From: Pedobacter sp. SYSU D00535
Lineage (GTDB): Bacteria; Bacteroidota; Bacteroidia; Sphingobacteriales; Sphingobacteriaceae
Assembly (NCBI RefSeq): GCF_017355855.1
Contig: NZ_JAFEWD010000002.1
Span: forward strand, 496,001-560,000
DNA length: 64,000 nucleotides
Reading direction: 5' to 3'
The position numbers and the translations under genes were made by a program. Below the pieces are notes generated by a model. That model ran no database searches. It was not told the DNA's origin and saw nothing but the letters and a program-made list of their open reading frames with translations. Below are positions 17,456 to 25,600 of the stretch, piece by piece; the first letter of the stretch is position 1; every line of letters begins with the position of its first letter.

Positions 17456-18184
17456 CTAGCTTTTTCGTAGCCTGATGATTTTACTCCAGTGAAGAAGTTT
17501 GATAATCGGAAATACAGGATCGACCTCGAACCATCGTTGTGCAAAATTAGCGCTGTTGGGATGTCGGTGGTGGTTGTTTTGAAACAGCTCACCAAGCATT
17601 AAAAAGTCAATTGGACTTGTGTTTTTGGAATGATCGTCGTTGTTAAAATTTGAATAACCGTATTTGTGACCACACCAGTTTACTATTGCACCTTGAATAG
17701 GGCCAATCATAAAATGAATCGGCAATAAAAGGAACATCCAGTAAGAGGATGCGAAGGCGAGATAAAAACAAAAGTACCCAATGCCAAACAATAATCTTGA
17801 TGGGATGCTGGATCCTATTCGGTCTATAAGAGGCCATTGAGGGAAATTCCCGGCAGGCTTATCAGCATCACTTTTAGACCTTTTTACATGATCCCGATAA
17901 GTGAGCACTGTTGCTCGCGTCATCTGAAACACATCCTTAAAAAAGTGCGGTGAGTGAGGGTCTTTTTCCGTGTCGCTGAAAGCGTGATGATCCCTGTGCA
18001 TAGTGGCGTAGGCAAAAGGATTCAAAAAGGAGGAGCCCTGAAAAATGTAAGTCATGAGGTAAAATGCCTTTTCCCAAAAATTGCTCATGCTAAATACCTT
18101 GTGGGATGCGTAGCGATGAAGGAAAAACGTTTGGAAAAATAAGGATAAAAACCAGTGGCTAATTAAAAATATGAGGATATACAT
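17456..18184 (-). CDS. Fatty acid (acyl-CoA type) desaturase
   Basis: A 242-residue membrane di-iron desaturase with the three histidine boxes of the delta-9 acyl-CoA/acyl-lipid family: HRYASH, HRDHH and NNHHRH. Four or more hydrophobic segments flank them. It introduces a double bond into membrane fatty acyl chains. I start it at the ATG giving MYILIFLISHWFLSLFFQT, the usual N terminus of this group. The longer frame would begin at 18244, inside the terminator of the upstream helicase (18242-18282), so it is unlikely. A terminator follows the gene closely. It is the last gene in a minus-strand helicase-desaturase pair that is probably separately transcribed. Confidence 0.9.
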   Translation of the reverse strand: MYILIFLISHWFLSLFFQTFFLHRYASHKVFSMSNFWEKAFYLMTYIFQGSSFLNPFAYATMHRDHHAFSDTEKDPHSPHFFKDVFQMTRATVLTYRDHVKRSKSDADKPAGNFPQWPLIDRIGSSIPSRLLFGIGYFCFYLAFASSYWMFLLLPIHFMIGPIQGAIVNWCGHKYGYSNFNNDDHSKNTSPIDFLMLGELFQNNHHRHPNSANFAQRWFEVDPVFPIIKLLHWSKIIRLRKS

Positions 18185-18241
18185 GCATTGATGGATTGGC
18201 TGAACTAAAGGACTTCCAGAACAGGCGGGTAAATAAATTAT

Positions 18242-18282
18242 CAAAGCGGTAAACGAGGGCGAGCCCAGGTTTTACCGCTTTG
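18242..18282 (-). terminator. Terminator-like hairpin after the DEAD-box helicase gene
   Basis: CAAAGCGGTAAA (18242-18253) and TTTACCGCTTTG (18271-18282) form a perfect 12-bp stem with a 17-nt loop, 9 nt past the helicase stop. On the minus strand an AT-rich stretch (ATAATTTATTT) follows but not a pure T-run, so termination may be partial. It helps fix the desaturase start downstream. Confidence 0.7.
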
Positions 18283-18291
18283 TGTGGTCTT

Positions 18292-19533
18292 TTAGTTGCT
18301 TGCGAAAGCCTTTTTCTTCGGACGGAAAGGGCGTCTTTTAGCGTTTTTTCCTTTGTTTGCTGCTGGTTTTGCAGGAGCGTGCGTCATCGCCCTGCCAACA
18401 ACAAAGTAGGGATGGTTGTCTACCACAGGAATTGTCTGTGAGGTAATTTTATTGATATCTCTTAGATACTCCTGTTCTTCCAGGTCACAAAAAGAAATAG
18501 CGGTACCTGAATTTCCAGCGCGACCAGTCCGGCCAATCCGGTGGACGTATGTTTCCGGTTGGTTCGGCAGTTCAAAATTAATTACGTATTTGAGTTCTTC
18601 TACGTCAATTCCCCTTGCCGCAATATCAGTTGCTACCAACACCCTGATTGCCCCGGATTTGAAATTAGTTAATGCCTTCTGTCTCGCATTTTGCGATTTG
18701 TTTCCGTGAATTGCATCGGCAGAAACATTAGCTCGATTTAATAATTTCGCTAATTTGTCTGCTCCAAATTTAGTCCGCGTAAAAACAAGGATATTTTCCA
18801 TCTCTTTGTTGTCAAGAAGATGCAACAGCAGAGATGCCTTGTCTTTTTTATCTACAGGATAAACAGACTGGCTGATTTTTTCAGCAGTTGAAGAGACAGG
18901 TGTCACTTCAACCTTTGACGGATTTCGAAGTATCGAATTAGCAAGTCCGGCAATTTCCGACGGCATTGTGGCCGAAAATAGCAACGTCTGTCTTTTAGCA
19001 GGAAGTTTGGCAATTACCTTCTTCACATCGTTAATAAAACCCATGTCCAGCATTCGGTCCGCTTCATCAAGTACAAAAAGCTGGATATGTTGGAGATTTA
19101 TTGCCTTTTGCGCCATAAGGTCAAGCAGTCTTCCTGGTGTCGCCACCAAAATATCTGTACCACTACGCAAACTGTTAATTTGATTGAACGCGGAAACGCC
19201 TCCAAAAATAACCAGGTGCTTTAAAGATGTATGTTTTCCGTAAGCTTCAAAACTTTCACTAATTTGAATAGCCAGCTCTCTGGTTGGCGTTAATATCAGC
19301 GCTCTGATCTCCTTTCTTGCAGCTTGCTTTGTCCGGTCGGAGTCAAGCAGATGTAAAATGGGAAGTGCAAAGGCCGCCGTTTTACCAGTGCCCGTCTGAG
19401 CACAACCTAAGAGATCTTTTCTTTCAAGAATAACAGGTATGGATTGTTCCTGGATAGGAGTAGGTTGCGTGTACCCCTCCGCTTTAAGCGCCTTCAGAAT
19501 AGAAGGGCTTAGATTTAACTTTTCAAATGACAA
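18292..19533 (-). CDS. DEAD-box RNA helicase, RhlE-like
   Basis: A 413-residue ATP-dependent RNA helicase. All core motifs are present: the Q motif (GYTQPTPIQEQSIP), AQTGTGKT (motif I), PTRELA, TPGRL, DEAD in VLDEADRMLD, SAT in FSATMP, and HRIGRTGRAG (motif VI). The C-terminal tail is short and very basic (KGKNAKRRPFRPKKK), as in RhlE proteins that act in ribosome assembly and RNA decay at low temperature. A second DEAD-box gene (35742-36992) is similar but not a recent duplicate. The upstream 245 nt are AT-rich and carry no recognised site. Confidence 0.93.
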   Translation of the reverse strand: MSFEKLNLSPSILKALKAEGYTQPTPIQEQSIPVILERKDLLGCAQTGTGKTAAFALPILHLLDSDRTKQAARKEIRALILTPTRELAIQISESFEAYGKHTSLKHLVIFGGVSAFNQINSLRSGTDILVATPGRLLDLMAQKAINLQHIQLFVLDEADRMLDMGFINDVKKVIAKLPAKRQTLLFSATMPSEIAGLANSILRNPSKVEVTPVSSTAEKISQSVYPVDKKDKASLLLHLLDNKEMENILVFTRTKFGADKLAKLLNRANVSADAIHGNKSQNARQKALTNFKSGAIRVLVATDIAARGIDVEELKYVINFELPNQPETYVHRIGRTGRAGNSGTAISFCDLEEQEYLRDINKITSQTIPVVDNHPYFVVGRAMTHAPAKPAANKGKNAKRRPFRPKKKAFASN

Positions 19534-19778
19534 ATTGTATTGTATTAAATTTAAAATTGTAACTACCAGATGATAAACAAGAGGGAGTTAATGCTGGTGC
19601 TCAATAAGAGCGGTACAATTGGATAGGAGATTATTTGCTCAACTAAACGAGAGTATTCACAAATATAACTTTAATATTTTACTTTTCCTACTAATACTTG
19701 TGCCTTCTTAGGGAGAGAGCACTTCATTAAGTTGATGACCGGTTTCGAAGCTCCAACTGATCTGCGGTAATAGGGATG

Positions 19779-19934
19779 CTATTCTTCCTCGTCGAGGTTC
19801 CCTATGAAGTCGTCATCGTCGAAGATTTCTTTTTCGAGCTGCTCTTCGTATTCTTCAAGCTCGGTTTTCTCCGGGTTGCTAATCAAGTCCTCCTCATCGG
19901 GATCAACGCTTGAAATATGCTGCTTTGTTAACAT
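19779..19934 (-). CDS. Small acidic protein of unknown function
   Basis: A 51-codon frame starting MLTKQHISSVDPDEEDL and ending FIGNLDEEE. Over a third of the residues are Asp or Glu, with a run DDDD near residue 40, and there is no signal peptide or membrane segment. Codon choice and lack of low-complexity DNA support it being real; the family is not one I can name. It belongs to a set of tiny acidic proteins in this window (see also 35530-35691 and 41906-42097). Confidence 0.55.
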   Translation of the reverse strand: MLTKQHISSVDPDEEDLISNPEKTELEEYEEQLEKEIFDDDDFIGNLDEEE

Positions 19935-20067
19935 CTGTTTTTAGATAAAACAGAAGGAAAACATTTTTGGTTTGCTGATTTCTTTTTTGGCTGACGAGGC
20001 TGCTCCGAGAGCAATAGGTCTATTTCTGAATCACTTAAATAAAAAAGTTTGAAAAAGGCCTTGTGGC

Positions 20068-20155
20068 ACATAGTTAACTTTCGGATATTTGTTTTACATC
20101 CTACATCTTAACTATGAAAAAATCCTCGAAACCTTTTCGGGGGTTTTCTTTTGTT
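20068..20155 (+). ncRNA. Possible small RNA ending in an orphan plus-strand terminator
   Basis: CCTCGAA (from about 20124) and TTCGGGG (to about 20145) pair to form a stem followed by TTTTCTTTT on the plus strand. No plus-strand gene lies upstream, because both neighbours are on the minus strand. A weak promoter, CTTG then 20 nt then GATATTTG, ends near 20095 and would give an RNA of about 55 nt. A 27-codon frame starting MKKSSKPFRGF overlaps it, so a leader peptide is another option. The evidence is thin. Confidence 0.3.
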
Positions 20156-20180
20156 CAAATGTTGTATTTCTGGAGTGTAA

Positions 20181-20471
20181 TTAAAGCCGCTTAATGCTAT
20201 TAATCCTTTTTGCTACCTCTTTTCCAAGTTCATCCAGCCATTGGGGATTGCCTTTACTGTGTAATCGGCACGACAATATTCCATTTTGCTCACGAGTGCA
20301 ATGAACAATTACTTCTTTTTCTTTTATAAATACCTCATAGTCACTGTCCGTTATTTTTCGCACTGAAGCATTTAATGTAAATCCGCCTTTGCTGTGATGG
20401 GTAATTTCAAATGCGATAGGCTCTCCTGAGCCAGTCCGCCGTGAGGCTGTAGCCAGATCAATATTAGTCAT
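20181..20471 (-). CDS. Small protein of unknown function
   Basis: A 96-residue soluble protein, MTNIDLATASRRTGS at the start and LGKEVAKRINSIKRL at the end, with alternating strand-like segments and a C-terminal amphipathic helix. I do not recognise it. Its pattern (short beta strands, a W in PQWL, then a helix) resembles three other small proteins in this window (21227, 44464, 47418). A small RNA candidate in the same direction ends about 180 nt upstream. Confidence 0.65.
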   Translation of the reverse strand: MTNIDLATASRRTGSGEPIAFEITHHSKGGFTLNASVRKITDSDYEVFIKEKEVIVHCTREQNGILSCRLHSKGNPQWLDELGKEVAKRINSIKRL

Positions 20472-20648
20472 GTTTTTAATAAGGGTGGTGTAGTATGAAA
20501 TTAGCGATAAAAGCTAGATTAAGAAAAACTTTTTTAAGGATACAATTTTGTTGAGGTTGTCTCGAGGGTTAATCTGGGAAGAGGGAATTAGTTCTTTATA
20601 GACAAATACCTGTACGCATCTCCAGGCACTGAACTTCGGCAACGCGAC

Positions 20649-20709
20649 AAAAAAAAGCCCGGCGTTTATGGGAAACATCCGGGCAACCTAAACCTTATCA
20701 CAATTTTGT
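20649..20709 (-). ncRNA. Small RNA candidate, copy 1 of a two-copy family
   Basis: On the minus strand the RNA would begin near TCACAAAATTGTGA, continue GTGATAAGGTTTAGGTTG, and end in the stem GCCCGG (20684-20679) with CCGGGC (20662-20657) and a run of eight T. The same core, loop (GATGTTTCxCATAAACG) and layout recur on the plus strand at 59421-59488. The terminator stem differs between copies by a compensatory change of one base pair (C-G here against G-C there, read at the fifth position), which argues for selection on RNA structure. The rest of the 414-nt gap (20472-20885) shows nothing else clear. Confidence 0.7.
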
Positions 20710-20715
20710 GAGCTG

Positions 20716-20723
20716 CAAATATA
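20716..20723 (-). promoter_or_regulatory. -7 box of small RNA copy 1
   Basis: TATATTTG on the minus strand, a full match to TAnnTTTG, 12 nt before the conserved RNA core. The other copy has TACCTTTG 11 nt before the same core. No good -33 TTTG is visible here. Confidence 0.6.
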
Positions 20724-20885
20724 GATTGGAAAGCAGCGTAAATTATCAGACTATTGCAATAATGGTAATAAGGTGTAAAATACGTGAATGTAGAAATTTC
20801 GAGAACAAATTTTGGGTGAAACGTTTTTTACCTTAAACTATGAAAACCCGCTTATCTATTAAATAAGCTAGCCAATTCCCTGAAT

Positions 20886-21092
20886 ATGCCTAATAACCGA
20901 AAGCGTACCTTGTGTAATGCCTGGCTTACTGCTAAAGCTGTGGCAGTTGTTGGCCTTGTGCTTTTTCTGTCCCAATTGATTTATTTTTCACAGAGAGCTA
21001 CTTCGCCTTTTGAGGAAATGATGTTTTATACAGTGTTATTTTCCCTTGTTGCCAACGGGGGTAGCATTTACACCATTTACAAGAAGTTTTGA
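20886..21092 (+). CDS. Small two-helix membrane protein, unknown
   Basis: A 68-residue protein with a basic N terminus (MPNNRKRTL), a first membrane segment around residues 17-34 (AVAVVGLVLFLSQLIYF), a short acidic loop (SPFEE) and a second segment around 45-62, ending YKKF. The positive-inside pattern predicts both ends in the cytoplasm. No family is recognised. It is followed by small genes on the same strand at a distance, with no tight operon. Confidence 0.6.
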   Translation: MPNNRKRTLCNAWLTAKAVAVVGLVLFLSQLIYFSQRATSPFEEMMFYTVLFSLVANGGSIYTIYKKF

Positions 21093-21226
21093 GGGGTTCT
21101 AACCATTGTTTGTTTGGTATTTAGCTTTAGCTGACAATACCGTCGGCGAGTAATTTCATGTGGTTTTGATCCATTGGTTCTGTAGAAAAACATTGGGATC
21201 GAACGGCTGTTTAAATCGAAAACTCT

Positions 21227-21445
21227 ATGGAACGATTTAGTATTACCGTGGGAGACCGCGTTTTCGATGTAGAAAGTAAGTTGCAAAAAGATTTTTATGC
21301 GGTCAGCTGCGGTTCAGAATCTGGCCTGCTGGGAAAAAACGAAAGAGGAGACTGGGAACTGATGCTTCCAAGTAGTGAAGCAGCGGACTTACCCGCAGAA
21401 GAGCTTGGAGCAGCAATTGAGGAATACATCGCGAGGAACAATTGA
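21227..21445 (+). CDS. Small soluble protein of unknown function
   Basis: A 72-residue protein: FSITVGDRVFDVES, then FYAVSCGSESGLLGKNERGDWELML, then a C-terminal helix ELGAAIEEYIARNN. The pattern Y-x-V-S, G-x-L, N, W, then a terminal helix is shared with the protein at 44464-44706, which suggests a paralogous family. It lies 71 nt before the methyltransferase start on the same strand. Function is unknown. Confidence 0.65.
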   Translation: MERFSITVGDRVFDVESKLQKDFYAVSCGSESGLLGKNERGDWELMLPSSEAADLPAEELGAAIEEYIARNN

Positions 21446-21516
21446 AGCTTCGTAATTTTGAGAAGTTTGTATATTAGCCAGACGCACAGAAAGTGAGTGC
21501 GGGAGAAAAGAACAAC

Positions 21517-22200
21517 ATGGAAGAAGTTAAAAATCAGTTTGACGCAATATCTAAAGAGTATGATAGACAACGCCCGTACTTGATTCCGTGCTTTCATGAC
21601 TTTTATACAGCTTGTTACCCTCTTGTCAAAAGAATGTCGGCTGCGAAAAGTCTTCTCGACTTAGGAGCTGGCACCGGTCTGTTTTCATATTTCGTTTATT
21701 TAATTCGACCAGAGCTCGATTTTACCCTTGTTGATCTTTCTCCTGAAATGTTAAACGCTGCCAGGGAGCGCTTTAAAGGATTGAAAAACTTTAGTTTCCT
21801 TGAACTCAACTTTGCAACAGAACCTTTTCCCGGGAAATTTGATATTATCATCTCTGCGCTGTCCATTCACCATTTGGATGATGAAGAGAAAAGGCTGTTA
21901 TATAAAAATGCCTTCGAGGCTTTGAATGACGGCGGGCTTTTCATCAACGCTGACCAAGTGTTAGGGCGTGGTCCCGGTTTTGATTCATTTTACAAAGAAA
22001 GCTGGATGGAGGCCGTGAAGGATTCCGGCCTTGAACCCGTGGCGATAAATAACGCTTTTCAGCGTATTCAGCTGGATAAGTTTGCGCCACTTGAAGCTCA
22101 GATCAGCATGCTGGAGGAGGCTGGATTTAGCGAGGCAGACTGCATCTATAAAAATCAGAATTTTGCTGTTTTTGCTGGTACTAAAGGCAATGTGTTTTAG
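21517..22200 (+). CDS. Class I SAM-dependent methyltransferase
   Basis: A 227-residue methyltransferase: motif I is LLDLGAGTGLFSYF near residue 45, the acidic end of strand 2 is TLVDLSPEML near 70, and motif IV is FDIIISALSIHHLDD near 105. I start it at ATG 21517, after GGGAG; a GTG 24 nt upstream (21493) is the alternative. The substrate is unknown, though the small-molecule type (UbiE/Methyltransf_25-like) is suggested by SIHHLDDEEK. It is the last gene in this plus-strand run. Confidence 0.85.
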   Translation: MEEVKNQFDAISKEYDRQRPYLIPCFHDFYTACYPLVKRMSAAKSLLDLGAGTGLFSYFVYLIRPELDFTLVDLSPEMLNAARERFKGLKNFSFLELNFATEPFPGKFDIIISALSIHHLDDEEKRLLYKNAFEALNDGGLFINADQVLGRGPGFDSFYKESWMEAVKDSGLEPVAINNAFQRIQLDKFAPLEAQISMLEEAGFSEADCIYKNQNFAVFAGTKGNVF

Positions 22201-22231
22201 CTACTTGTGTTTTGAATTAATGCCATCATCC

Positions 22232-22756
22232 TTAGTCGCTTAAACCTTTACTTAGTAGAAGGATTGCTTTTTCATGTAGGGGAGTAGTGCCCTTATTTTT
22301 AATCAGCGGATATTTTCCCGGTGTAAATTTAAATCCTTTAATCAAAATTATCTCGAACTCCGCTCTTGATCCTTTTGGGTCAGTGCTTAGCTGATTATAT
22401 TGTTTGACGGAACTGCTACTTTTCGGGTCGTAAATCCAGTCTACGCCTGTATAGTAGGATTGGTGACCTCTCATCTTTTTAAACTCCTCTTTGTAATTAG
22501 TCATCAGGTACTCTAAAAACTGGACGCCTGCTTCTGAAGACCATCTGGAATCAAAATTTTTGGGGAAGTCAAAAGGCTCAGAAATAATCCGGACCATACG
22601 CTTGTAGGGGATGGATTGCTTCCAGGTCGTATCAACAGAATTGACGTGTGTGTAGTTGTAGTTGCTCTCCATCACGATATAATGCTTTTCTTTCTCCTGG
22701 GCAGAACTTGTGATAGATATAATTATCAAGATGGCGTTTATTAGATATGTTTTCAT
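22232..22756 (-). CDS. Secreted protein of unknown function
   Basis: I start this 174-residue protein at MKTYLINAILIIISITSSAQ, a typical Sec signal peptide with cleavage after SAQ; the longer frame adds eleven unlikely residues. The mature part is rich in Tyr, Ser and Lys, with a WSSEAGVQFLEYLMTNYKEEFKK helix-like segment split by strands. No domain is recognised. It converges on the methyltransferase with 31 nt between. Confidence 0.65.
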   Translation of the reverse strand: MKTYLINAILIIISITSSAQEKEKHYIVMESNYNYTHVNSVDTTWKQSIPYKRMVRIISEPFDFPKNFDSRWSSEAGVQFLEYLMTNYKEEFKKMRGHQSYYTGVDWIYDPKSSSSVKQYNQLSTDPKGSRAEFEIILIKGFKFTPGKYPLIKNKGTTPLHEKAILLLSKGLSD

Positions 22757-23155
22757 TGAAATAAGATATGCTAGTATTACAGCTTCCAACGCTAAAGATA
22801 CTTTAGTTCTACGAAATTGATTTCAAATCGTTTACGAAACTTTTGGATAACAGGTTAATGCCTGTTACTATAAAAGTTCGTTAAAACTAGTGTATTTTTA
22901 AAAGCAGAGATTTCTATACAACTTAAACTTGAATTCTGCTCGATACCAAGGTAAATGCTTAGTCCAGGCAGGCTGTACCGAGAGCTAATTTAAGCCATTT
23001 TTAACATCCGGGAGTTGCCTAACGAACGTGCTGTAATTACATATTTTGGCAGGAACACTGGAAGGAAAGCCGTTGTAGTTGGCCGATCCCGACAGCATTT
23101 TGCAGAATGCCTCGCGGAAAAGTTAAAATTTGTTTTGACAGTTGACTAGAACGTA
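22757..23155. other. Intergenic region before the receiver gene
   Basis: About 400 AT-rich nt. AACAGG (near 22850) and CCTGTT form a weak stem with no T-run. The only good site is the promoter at its right end (23156-23163). Frames in the region are short and show no family features. Confidence 0.4.
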
Positions 23156-23163
23156 TATATTTG
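23156..23163 (+). promoter_or_regulatory. -7 box of the receiver-domain gene
   Basis: TATATTTG fully matches TAnnTTTG and lies 28 nt before the ATG. TTTTG about 18 nt upstream is a reasonable -33 element. Confidence 0.6.
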
Positions 23164-23191
23164 TTTAACTGACATTTATAAACACTCGGCA

Positions 23192-23578
23192 ATGTGTAAG
23201 GTATTAATAATTGATGATGACCCATTCTATCATCAAGTTACAAAGGCTTTTATCAAAAAATACGATTCTGTAGATGAACATACTTCGTATACCAATCCTG
23301 TAAACAGTTTGCTTGATCTTACGGAAGCTTATTTTGCATCCAAGCCCTTACCTGATATTATCCTGCTTGATCTGAATATGCCCGAGCTTTCCGGCTGGGA
23401 ATTTTTAGACACTTTTAGCACGATTTCTGCATTAACAGACCAACGTACTAAGGTCTATATCGTCAGTTCCTCTGTGGGCCAGGATGATAAGGACCGCGCC
23501 TTAAACTATCCCTGCGTTAAAGGAATTTACTCTAAGCCCGTATCTAATGCTGTTTTCGATTCAATTCTTGTGGGATAA
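23192..23578 (+). CDS. Stand-alone response regulator receiver protein
   Basis: A 128-residue CheY-like receiver. The acidic pocket is DDD near residues 8-10 (LIIDDDPF), the phospho-acceptor is the Asp in LLDLNMPELSGWEF near residue 60, the conserved Ser is in YIVSSSV, and the Lys is in YSKPV. There is no output domain, so it acts by protein contact or as a phosphate sink. No histidine kinase gene is adjacent, so the partner must be elsewhere. It has its own promoter (23156-23163). Confidence 0.9.
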   Translation: MCKVLIIDDDPFYHQVTKAFIKKYDSVDEHTSYTNPVNSLLDLTEAYFASKPLPDIILLDLNMPELSGWEFLDTFSTISALTDQRTKVYIVSSSVGQDDKDRALNYPCVKGIYSKPVSNAVFDSILVG

Positions 23579-23622
23579 GATGCGGAAGCAAACATAACCA
23601 AAGGCTTTCCGGTTTGTCCAAA

Positions 23623-23904
23623 ATGAATATTAATCCTTATACCAATCAGAAGATCTTGTCCATAACAGATGAGCTGGCTCTGGGTAGAAATCTTTTGGCC
23701 AATGAACGTACTTTGCTTTCATACGTCCGCACCTTTTTGTCGTTTCTTGTAGCAGGCGTTTCCTTAATTCAATTTTTTGATAACCGGTACATCGTTGTAA
23801 TTGGCTACACACTGATTCCCTTGAGCTTCCTATTTCTGATTGTCGGTTTTATAAGATACCGAAAGGTTAAGCAAGCCCTTAATAGGCTCCAGCAGAATGT
23901 TTAG
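23623..23904 (+). CDS. DUF202-family inner membrane protein
   Basis: A 93-residue protein of the DUF202 (YidH-like) family: the family signature LLANERTLLSYVRTFLSFLVAGVSL is followed by a second membrane segment (IVVIGYTLIPLSFLFLIVGFI) and a basic C terminus. I start it at ATG 23623; the longer frame uses TTG 9 nt upstream. Function is unknown. Its 3' end overlaps the FAH-family gene by four bases on the opposite strand. Confidence 0.85.
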   Translation: MNINPYTNQKILSITDELALGRNLLANERTLLSYVRTFLSFLVAGVSLIQFFDNRYIVVIGYTLIPLSFLFLIVGFIRYRKVKQALNRLQQNV

Positions 23905-24764
23905 AGTGGCTGTTCACTACAGCTTACTACTTTTTGTCTGGATTCTCCGAGACCGTCAATGCCTAGTTCAACTATATCTCCCGGTTTCAAATAAAATGGT
24001 GGATTTTGTCCTTTACCTACCCCCGAGGGTGACCCTGTAGAAATTATGTCGCCGGGTAGTAGTGTCATAAATTGGCTGATGTAGGAGATGATATAGGGAA
24101 TCTTGAAAATCATACTAGCGGTACTTGAACGTTGCATGAGAGTTCCATTTAGCTTTAGCCAGAGTTGTAACTTATCCAGGTCTGCTATCTCATCCGGAGT
24201 TACCAGATAGGGGCCTAGTGGTGCGAATGTGTCGCATCCTTTTCCTTTACCCCAAGTCCCGTTTCTCTCCAACTGAAATTCCCGTTCTGAAACGTCATTA
24301 TGGATCATAAAGCCTGCTATTGATTCCAGGGCAGCAGACTCAGACACATAGCTGCATTTTTTTTCAATGACGATAGCCAGCTCTACTTCCCAGTCTGTTT
24401 TCTTCGATCCCCGGGGGATAACAATTTCATCGAAGGGGCCTGTGATTGCTGAAGTAGACTTTAAAAAAATAACAGGCTCTGCTGGTAAATCCTGAACCAT
24501 CTCTATGGCGTGGTCCTTGTAATTCAGGCCCGTACACACAATTTTTGACGGTCGGGCTACAGGGCATCCCAGCCTGATGCATGTGGTAACTTCAGGCAGG
24601 GTGTCAAGGTGGTCGGAAACTATTTGCTTCAGTTTAGCGATCCCGGTTTTTTCAAAGAAATTCTCATCATAATCCCCAACAAACCCGGACAGGTCAACTA
24701 TCTTTTCGCCTATTTTAACTCCTGGCCGTTCCTGGCCTTTTTCTCCAAATCGAACTAGTTTCAT
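23901..24764 (-). CDS. Fumarylacetoacetate hydrolase (FAH) family protein
   Basis: A 287-residue enzyme of the FAH superfamily, whose members cleave C-C bonds or decarboxylate acylpyruvates with a divalent metal. The core starts at KIVCTGLNYKDHAIEM near residue 73; ligands lie in DWEVELAIVI (the E-x-E pair) and further on in HNDVSEREFQ; the C-terminal STGSPSGVGKGQNPP is typical. The substrate (acylpyruvate, ureidoglycolate or a sugar acid) cannot be told. It is a single-gene unit; no catabolic neighbours were seen. Confidence 0.88.
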   Translation of the reverse strand: MKLVRFGEKGQERPGVKIGEKIVDLSGFVGDYDENFFEKTGIAKLKQIVSDHLDTLPEVTTCIRLGCPVARPSKIVCTGLNYKDHAIEMVQDLPAEPVIFLKSTSAITGPFDEIVIPRGSKKTDWEVELAIVIEKKCSYVSESAALESIAGFMIHNDVSEREFQLERNGTWGKGKGCDTFAPLGPYLVTPDEIADLDKLQLWLKLNGTLMQRSSTASMIFKIPYIISYISQFMTLLPGDIISTGSPSGVGKGQNPPFYLKPGDIVELGIDGLGESRQKVVSCSEQPL

Positions 24765-24835
24765 TAAAGATAATTTGTGCGTGTCTTTGGAAGAAGTGAC
24801 AATTTCGGAAATTGTTTGTTCCCAGTGAGGTCTTA

Positions 24836-25519
24836 TTATAGGGAAGTTAACCTTGCCAGGTACTGATCGGAATCATCCTGATAAAGTATCTCCGTTCTCC
24901 ATCCTTCCTGTCGTGCCAAAGAAATTAGCGTTTCGGGATCCACATACACCCACTTAAACCATCTATCTCTCAGAGATTTGTATTGATATTGAAAAGATAC
25001 CTCTCCGAAGTAATTCATGGGCATAGGAACACCTTCCTGGTAGAGATAAGAAATGTCCGAAGAGTCGAAAATAATAGATCCGCCTTTATTGAGAATTTTT
25101 TTAGCGTGCTGCAAAAAGTCCCTGACTCTGCCGATTGTTCCACAAAGGCCAATGCCATTCATCAGCAATAAGAGCGTATCAAATTTCTCATTTTGATATT
25201 CGAAAATATTTTGGTTTTTTACCTTCTCAACTCCTCGCAGTTGCATAATCGTGCAGGCTATTTTCGAAATCTCTAATGCAGTGGTATCAAGTCTGTTTTG
25301 AAGAAGCAGGGAATGGCTTCCTGCCCCCGCGCCAATGTCGAGTACTTTTCCCCGGCATTCTGCCATTGCTATGAGCTCCAACTCGGGCATGTCTTCTTCT
25401 GTTCTGAAAAAGACTTCAACCGGCATTTCCTCGGGCTCTCCATAAGATGTGTTAATCCACAAAACTTCCTGGAGCCGTTGATTGTAAAAGTCCACTAGCG
25501 CTTGACCGTATAAGTCCAT
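24836..25519 (-). CDS. Class I SAM-dependent methyltransferase
   Basis: A 227-residue methyltransferase with motif I GKVLDIGAGAGSHSLLLQ near residue 55, TALEISKIACTIMQ near 75, and a motif IV region FDTLLLLMNGIGLCG near 110. The MNGIGLCGT and DSSDISYLYQEG segments resemble small-molecule N- or O-methyltransferases. It differs from the methyltransferase at 21517. It is separated from the FAH gene by 71 nt and could share its transcript. Confidence 0.83.
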   Translation of the reverse strand: MDLYGQALVDFYNQRLQEVLWINTSYGEPEEMPVEVFFRTEEDMPELELIAMAECRGKVLDIGAGAGSHSLLLQNRLDTTALEISKIACTIMQLRGVEKVKNQNIFEYQNEKFDTLLLLMNGIGLCGTIGRVRDFLQHAKKILNKGGSIIFDSSDISYLYQEGVPMPMNYFGEVSFQYQYKSLRDRWFKWVYVDPETLISLARQEGWRTEILYQDDSDQYLARLTSL

Positions 25520-25568
25520 CAGGCAAAACTATCAATATCTTCCAATCTTTAGCTCATGACGTACATTT

Positions 25569-25598
25569 GGCCCTAGCGGTAGTAGGCGCATTAGGGCC
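25569..25598 (-). terminator. Hairpin just after the DUF3072 gene
   Basis: GGCCCTA (25569-25575) and TAGGGCC (25592-25598) form a perfect 7-bp stem beginning 2 nt after the DUF3072 stop codon on the minus strand. There is no T-run, so it is a weak or Rho-assisted terminator at best, or a 3'-end stabiliser. Confidence 0.4.
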
Positions 25599-25600
25599 TA

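Noticed and set aside
18185-18244. Upstream start for the fatty acid desaturase
   Set aside because: The extra 20 residues are atypical and the start would lie inside the helicase terminator hairpin.
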